Positions 13,499-17,094 of a stretch of 17,094 nt of DNA are shown here, in pieces. The position numbers and the translations under genes are program-made. Position 1 is the stretch's first letter; the number at the start of each line of letters is the position of its first letter. Location: assembly GCA_902476765.1 (NCBI GenBank), contig CABSEJ010000060.1, forward strand, positions 1 through 17,094, given 5' to 3'. The notes beneath the pieces are model-generated. The model made no database searches. It saw nothing but the letters and a program-made list of their open reading frames with translations, and was not told where the DNA came from. The stretch is from an uncultured Blautia sp. (GTDB lineage Bacteria; Bacillota; Clostridia; Lachnospirales; Lachnospiraceae).

Positions 13499-14860
13499 TT
13501 AAAAGATTATCACATATCCCGCTGTTACGGCCAGAATAATCACAAGATAAATCACAGATTCCAGCATTTCCGAAAAGGTATAGGTTTTAAATCCGCCTTT
13601 AAATGTCAGCCCGCTCATATTGGTGACAATCCAAAAGCCACTGTCATTCACTGTGGCCCCGAAAAGGGTCCCTGCCAGACAAGCCATGGCAATCAAAACA
13701 GGCGGCATAGCCACAGCAGGAGCCACACTGGACATGATGGTCATACTGGTAAGAGCAGAAACCGTTCCCGATCCTGTTACCTGTTTTATCAGCAATCCGA
13801 CCAGATAAGCCAGAATAACAACCACAAATACATTGTGTGTCAGTCCGCTGACAATTTCAGAAATGGCATCGCTGACTCCTGTAATGGTAATAATATTGGA
13901 AAAAGCACCGCCGGCTCCTGTAATCAAAAATACGATTCCGGCAGAAGATAGAGAATCTGTGGCTGCTTTTTCCGCATCCTTTGCCCCCATACATTTCACG
14001 CCAATGAGGTAAGCGATAATGGCGCCTGCCAGCAAAGCAGTTGTCTTATCTCCCAAAAACTGAAAAATTTCAGGCTGTGCCTCTCCCATGATGCTGCTTG
14101 TAACCGTATTCAGCAGAATCAAAACAATAGGGAACAAAATAGGCACCATAGACAGGGCAAAGGACGGGGGATTCACCGGCTGTATTTCTTCCTTCAGCAC
14201 AACGCCTTCTCTGGCCTGGTCAGCTTCCGGCTTCCAGAAATCCGCCTTTTTGTCTAAAATACGGGTATAGATAAAAATAACAACAAATACGCCTATCAGC
14301 CCGATTACCGTCCCCACTCCAATCATAATTCCTGTGTCAAAGCCGAAAATTTCGCCTGCAGCCAGTGGAGCCGGGGGAGGCGGGACCATGGTGTGGGCTG
14401 CTGCCGCACCTATAGTAATGGCTCCTACCACATGAGCAATGGATTTGTGGATTTCCTTCATAAGAGCCATTCCGATGGGAATGAGAATCACAAAGGTGAC
14501 ATCAAAGTAAACAGGAATAGCCAGCACAAAGGCCGCCAACCCTATGGCATAAATGGATTTTGTCTTGGGAAATGCCTTTACAATCACATCAGCAATCACC
14601 TTGGCCCCGCCGGAGGCACTTACCAGCTCTCCCAGGATAATGCCGAAACCGATAGGGAGCCCCATACCTTTCAGCATACTTCCAAATCCTTCGTTAATAC
14701 CGTTGATCGTTTCCAATGTAGAAATTCCCGACAGGATTCCCATTAGAATACTTCCCAACACCAGCGCAATGGCTGCATTCAGCTTTACCTTCAAAATCAG
14801 AAATAAAATTACTGCCATTGACAAAATCAATGCACAAAATAACCATGCAGAATGAGACAT
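13499..14860 (-). CDS. GntP-family gluconate/sugar-acid:proton symporter
   Basis: A 453-aa very hydrophobic protein with about 12-14 membrane helices. GntP-family landmarks include LPIGFGIILGELVSASGGA (about 69-87), IPVYFDVTFVILIPI (about 115-129) and HTMVPPPPAPLAAGEIFG (about 156-173). Also present are TGAGGAFSNII (about 319-329) and VTGSGTVSALTSM (about 373-385). GntP members import gluconate, idonate, glycerate or related 2-hydroxy acids with protons; the substrate cannot be read from sequence. AAGGGGG precedes the ATG. It lies 15 nt after the dehydrogenase gene and 61 nt before the LarA homologue, so it is the middle gene of a three-gene operon. Confidence 0.92.
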   Translation of the reverse strand: MSHSAWLFCALILSMAVILFLILKVKLNAAIALVLGSILMGILSGISTLETINGINEGFGSMLKGMGLPIGFGIILGELVSASGGAKVIADVIVKAFPKTKSIYAIGLAAFVLAIPVYFDVTFVILIPIGMALMKEIHKSIAHVVGAITIGAAAAHTMVPPPPAPLAAGEIFGFDTGIMIGVGTVIGLIGVFVVIFIYTRILDKKADFWKPEADQAREGVVLKEEIQPVNPPSFALSMVPILFPIVLILLNTVTSSIMGEAQPEIFQFLGDKTTALLAGAIIAYLIGVKCMGAKDAEKAATDSLSSAGIVFLITGAGGAFSNIITITGVSDAISEIVSGLTHNVFVVVILAYLVGLLIKQVTGSGTVSALTSMTIMSSVAPAVAMPPVLIAMACLAGTLFGATVNDSGFWIVTNMSGLTFKGGFKTYTFSEMLESVIYLVIILAVTAGYVIIF

Positions 14861-14875
14861 ATATCTTTCCCCCTT

Positions 14876-15901
14876 TTATGCTGTAAAATCAATCACCACT
14901 TTTAACATGGACCCGGCATTTTCAGAAAACTCCCGGAAGGCCTTCTCTCCATCCTGAAATTTATATGTATTGGTAATAATTTTCTCCAGGTCAATCTCTC
15001 CTGCTTTTACCAAATCAATCAATTCCAAAAAGTCTTTTTTCAGGGCGTTTCTGGAACCAAATACATTTAATTCTTTTTTCTGAATCAATGTAAAATCAAA
15101 ATCCAGGTTCTTTTTTCCCACACCTATCAGCACTACTCGTCCGCCAAAAGCTGCGGAGTCTATACAATTCTGGAAGGTGGAGGGAAGCCCTACGGCTTCT
15201 ATGACTACATCGAAACCGTTTCCCCCGGTAATTTGCTCCACGCTTTTTTCCAGGCTTTCCGGGCTGTCATTTAAAATCTTTCCCTTCAGTCCAAAGTTCT
15301 TCACCGCATAATCCAGCTTTTGCTCTGCAATATCTGCGATATACACGTCTCCCCCTCTGGCTTTAGCCGCAGCAGCGGCCAGGACACCGATAGTTCCTGC
15401 ACCGATGACAAGAACCTTGTCTCCCTTTGCTACCTTTCCTCTGGAGACTCCGTGATAGCTGATGCAAAAGGGTTCGATTAAAGCCAAAGTTTTGGCCGGA
15501 AGCCCCTTTCCGTCATAAATTCTTTCTAAAGGCATGGTAATATATTCAGAAAATGCTCCGTCTCTCTGGGCGCCCATGGTCTCATTTGAGGTACAGCAGT
15601 TTACCAGACCCCTCTGGCAGGAATAACAGGTTTTGCAGTTAAAATAAGGGTTACAGGTGACAATCATACCTTTTTTTAATCCTCTGTCATTCTCGTCAAT
15701 CTCCACAATCTCTGCCGAAAACTCGTGACCCGGAATCCTGGGATAAGAAGCATAGACAAATGTCCCCCTGTAAGTCCCCAAATCGCTGCCGCAGATTCCT
15801 CCATATAACAATTTCAGTAAAGCCTCTCCTTGTTTTCTCACCGGCATTTCCTTCTCTTTCAAAACCAGTTTTCCCGGTTCTTCAATTACCATTGACTGCA
15901 T
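14876..15901 (-). CDS. Zinc-dependent medium-chain alcohol/sugar-acid dehydrogenase
   Basis: A 341-aa MDR-superfamily oxidoreductase. Its catalytic-zinc region is GGICGSD (34-40, Cys37) and GHE (58-60, His59). The structural-zinc cysteines are 89, 92, 95 and 103. The nucleotide-binding fold has GAGTIG (167-172) and the acidic end YIAD (187-190), which favours NAD(H). It resembles the RspB/LgoD/L-threonine/sorbitol dehydrogenase branch, several of which oxidise sugar acids such as L-gulonate or L-galactonate at C5; exact specificity is open. AAGGAGG (15908-15914 on plus as CCTCCTT) supports the start. It is the first gene of the operon, directly downstream of a repressor-type palindrome. Confidence 0.88.
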   Translation of the reverse strand: MQSMVIEEPGKLVLKEKEMPVRKQGEALLKLLYGGICGSDLGTYRGTFVYASYPRIPGHEFSAEIVEIDENDRGLKKGMIVTCNPYFNCKTCYSCQRGLVNCCTSNETMGAQRDGAFSEYITMPLERIYDGKGLPAKTLALIEPFCISYHGVSRGKVAKGDKVLVIGAGTIGVLAAAAAKARGGDVYIADIAEQKLDYAVKNFGLKGKILNDSPESLEKSVEQITGGNGFDVVIEAVGLPSTFQNCIDSAAFGGRVVLIGVGKKNLDFDFTLIQKKELNVFGSRNALKKDFLELIDLVKAGEIDLEKIITNTYKFQDGEKAFREFSENAGSMLKVVIDFTA

Positions 15902-15921
15902 TTTTTTCCTCCTTTGTTTTT

Positions 15922-15931
15922 ATGTATGCAT
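15922..15931. promoter_or_regulatory. Possible second, weaker GntR operator
   Basis: ATGTATGCAT is an imperfect palindrome resembling the core of the stronger site. The two centres are 24 bp apart, with this one inside the early transcribed leader of the dehydrogenase gene. It may be an auxiliary site; the match is weak. Confidence 0.3.
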
Positions 15932-15944
15932 TATTATATTTATC

Positions 15945-15956
15945 GTTGTATACAAC
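15945..15956. promoter_or_regulatory. Probable GntR operator: perfect 12-bp palindrome
   Basis: GTTGTATACAAC is a perfect inverted repeat of the TTGTATACAA type used by many FadR-subfamily GntR regulators. It overlaps the -10 box of the dehydrogenase promoter, which is ideal for repression. The divergent gene at 16176 encodes such a regulator. Confidence 0.7.
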
Positions 15957-15982
15957 ATAGCATTTAACATTCTATTTGTCAA
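15954..15982 (-). promoter_or_regulatory. Promoter of the dehydrogenase-permease-LarA operon
   Basis: Minus strand: perfect TTGACA (-35, 15977-15982), a 17-nt spacer, TATGTT (-10, 15954-15959). The -10 is weak and is partly covered by the palindrome. The leader to the start codon is about 45 nt. Confidence 0.75.
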
Positions 15983-16110
15983 TTTGTTTTTTCTCTTCCC
16001 CATCATTAAAATGTTATTTTCATCATTATTAACGATTTTCTGTCCTATTTTTTATATATTTTAACTATATTCTTTTCGAGTAATGGAGAAAAACTTCTTT
16101 GTTCAGATAT

Positions 16111-16139
16111 TTGACGACATTTTTATTTAATGATATGAT
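16111..16139 (+). promoter_or_regulatory. Promoter of the GntR regulator gene
   Basis: TTGACG (16111-16116), a 17-nt spacer and TATGAT (16134-16139) with an upstream TG for an extended -10. Between this and the divergent promoter, 15983-16110 is very AT-rich with two CATCATTA repeats but no second TTGTATACAA-type site. Autoregulation is therefore not evident. Confidence 0.7.
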
Positions 16140-16175
16140 TATTCCGAACACTATTTAGAAAGGCGAAACAGAAAC

Positions 16176-16835
16176 ATGCCAAAGAAAAGTTTAAAACAAC
16201 ACGCATATGAAAATATAAAAAATAAAATTTTAAGCTGTGAATACGCCCCCGGCGCATTCCTCAATGAAGATATTTTATGTGAAGAATTTCAGGTAAGCCG
16301 TACTCCTGTCCGGGATGCCCTGGGACGGCTGGAGCAGGAAAACCTGGTAACTATCTTCCCTAAAAAAGGATTTCAGGTATCGCCTCTCACTATTGCGGAA
16401 ATCAATATGGTCTTTGAAGGCCGTATTCTTTTGGAATCCTACTTTATACGCAGCTATTGCTGGAATATGCCCCTTGAAATCCTGGATAATATAGCGGAAA
16501 ATATCGAAAACGCCTATACCATGGACCGTGAAAAAAATCAGGATTGCTTTTTTGAACTGGATAACCAATTCCATAATTTCTTCGTATCAAGATGTAAGAA
16601 CCGCTATCTCCTTCGCAGTTACAATGATATGCAGTCCCAAAATTTACGGCTTAGGGTATTAAGCGGACGCTTAAACGAACAGCGTATCCGGGAAACCGCA
16701 GATGAACATTCTCAGATTTTACAGTATCTGCTCCAGGAAAATGTAAACGAGGCGGCAGAGGCTATGCGGGAACATCTTCTTAAGGCCCAGAAATCTGCTT
16801 TTGAGGCCTTAGCCAACAGCGACACACCTATTTAA
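16176..16835 (+). CDS. GntR-family (FadR/FCD subfamily) transcriptional regulator
   Basis: A 219-aa regulator. The N-terminal winged helix-turn-helix (about 6-70) has the GntR signature FQVSRTPVRDALGRLEQENL (38-57). The all-helical FCD effector domain (about 75-210) retains the usual metal-ligand pattern Asp129, His133, His178 and His200. Such domains commonly bind carboxylate effectors through the metal. It is divergently transcribed from the dehydrogenase operon and probably represses it through the palindrome at 15945-15956. A sugar acid or 2-hydroxy acid carried by the permease is the likely inducer (inference). The ATG at 16176 follows a modest AAAGG site. Confidence 0.92.
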   Translation: MPKKSLKQHAYENIKNKILSCEYAPGAFLNEDILCEEFQVSRTPVRDALGRLEQENLVTIFPKKGFQVSPLTIAEINMVFEGRILLESYFIRSYCWNMPLEILDNIAENIENAYTMDREKNQDCFFELDNQFHNFFVSRCKNRYLLRSYNDMQSQNLRLRVLSGRLNEQRIRETADEHSQILQYLLQENVNEAAEAMREHLLKAQKSAFEALANSDTPI

Positions 16836-16911
16836 CGCAGCATATATGCAGCGGATTAGCGCAAGAGACATAAAATCCGGGGCCGGAACATGGCTCTAGC
16901 GCCAGGAGCAA

Positions 16912-16953
16912 AAAAAGCCCGTACAGTCTGTCTCCAAACCGTACGGGCTTTTT
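16912..16953. terminator. Bidirectional terminator between the GntR gene and rpsR
   Basis: AAAAAGCCCGTAC (16912-16924) pairs with GTACGGGCTTTTT (16941-16953): 13 bp with a 16-nt loop. U-tracts are present in both directions, so it ends both the regulator (plus) and the rpsR operon (minus). Confidence 0.88.
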
Positions 16954-16962
16954 AATATTCAA

Positions 16963-17094
16963 TTAGTCCTGAACATAAGGCATGATAGCCATATGTCTTG
17001 CTCTCTTAATTTCAACAGTAAGAGCTCTCTGGTGTTTTGCACAGTTTCCTGTGATTCTTCTTGGAAGAATTTTTCCTCTCTCAGAAACATATCT
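16963..17094 (-). CDS. rpsR: 30S ribosomal protein S18 (C-terminal fragment)
   Basis: The last 43 codons of S18 are present: RYVSERGKILPRRITGNCAK, then HQRALTVEIKRARHMAIMPY and VQD. This matches the conserved C-terminal two-thirds of the family. The N-terminus lies beyond the right edge, probably preceded by ssb and rpsF as in other Firmicutes (known order, not seen here). It ends 9 nt before the shared terminator, so the S6-SSB-S18 transcript does not read into the catabolic module. Confidence 0.95.
   Translation of the reverse strand, partial: RYVSERGKILPRRITGNCAKHQRALTVEIKRARHMAIMPYVQD

Noticed and set aside
1..17094. CRISPR arrays, transposons, phage genes, tRNA or rRNA genes
   Set aside because: No regularly spaced repeats, transposase-like or integrase-like proteins, or recognisable tRNA/rRNA sequences were seen on either strand.

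Overview
The window looks like a chromosomal segment of a low-to-moderate GC Firmicute in class Clostridia, most likely family Lachnospiraceae (Blautia-like; this is inferred from protein resemblance and gene order). Supporting signs are strong AGGAGG-type ribosome sites, sigma-A-type promoters, an anaerobe-type 2[4Fe-4S] ferredoxin, a TPP riboswitch on thiC, MecA, and the core set rpsR / gdpP-rplI-dnaB. Both ends cut genes: the N-terminus of a sugar-ABC ATPase on the left and the C-terminus of ribosomal protein S18 on the right.

Left part (1-4117): the start of a MsmX/UgpC-like ATPase (minus) diverges from an 88-aa conserved-type hypothetical gene (plus). A shared hairpin then separates the latter from a minus-strand pair: a membrane-anchored SH3/GH18 cell-wall-type hydrolase followed by a DivIVA-like coiled-coil protein with a very acidic tail. 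Upstream of the pair are a 70-aa hypothetical gene and a roughly 320-nt region with a good promoter but no convincing ORF.

Middle (4118-8110): mecA (plus), a DUF1858 CxxC mini-protein (minus) behind a folded leader, a 56-aa ferredoxin (plus), a MerR-type protein with a long basic tail (minus), and thiC (plus). thiC is preceded by a consensus promoter, a TPP aptamer and an intrinsic terminator whose 5' arm can alternatively pair with the aptamer, which gives a clear transcriptional off-switch model.

Right (8111-17094): the core operon gdpP-rplI-dnaB (minus) has its own promoter. Between it and rpsR sits a compact catabolic module: a divergent FadR/FCD-type GntR regulator and an operon of a Zn-dependent medium-chain dehydrogenase, a GntP-family acid permease and a LarA-family (nickel-pincer type) racemase/epimerase homologue. 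A perfect 12-bp palindrome overlaps the operon's -10 box and is a likely operator. My reading is that the module imports a sugar acid or 2-hydroxy acid, epimerises it at C2 and/or oxidises it, under control of the ligand-sensing repressor. The substrate cannot be read from sequence. The nickel-cofactor maturation genes (larB/C/E) are not in the window.
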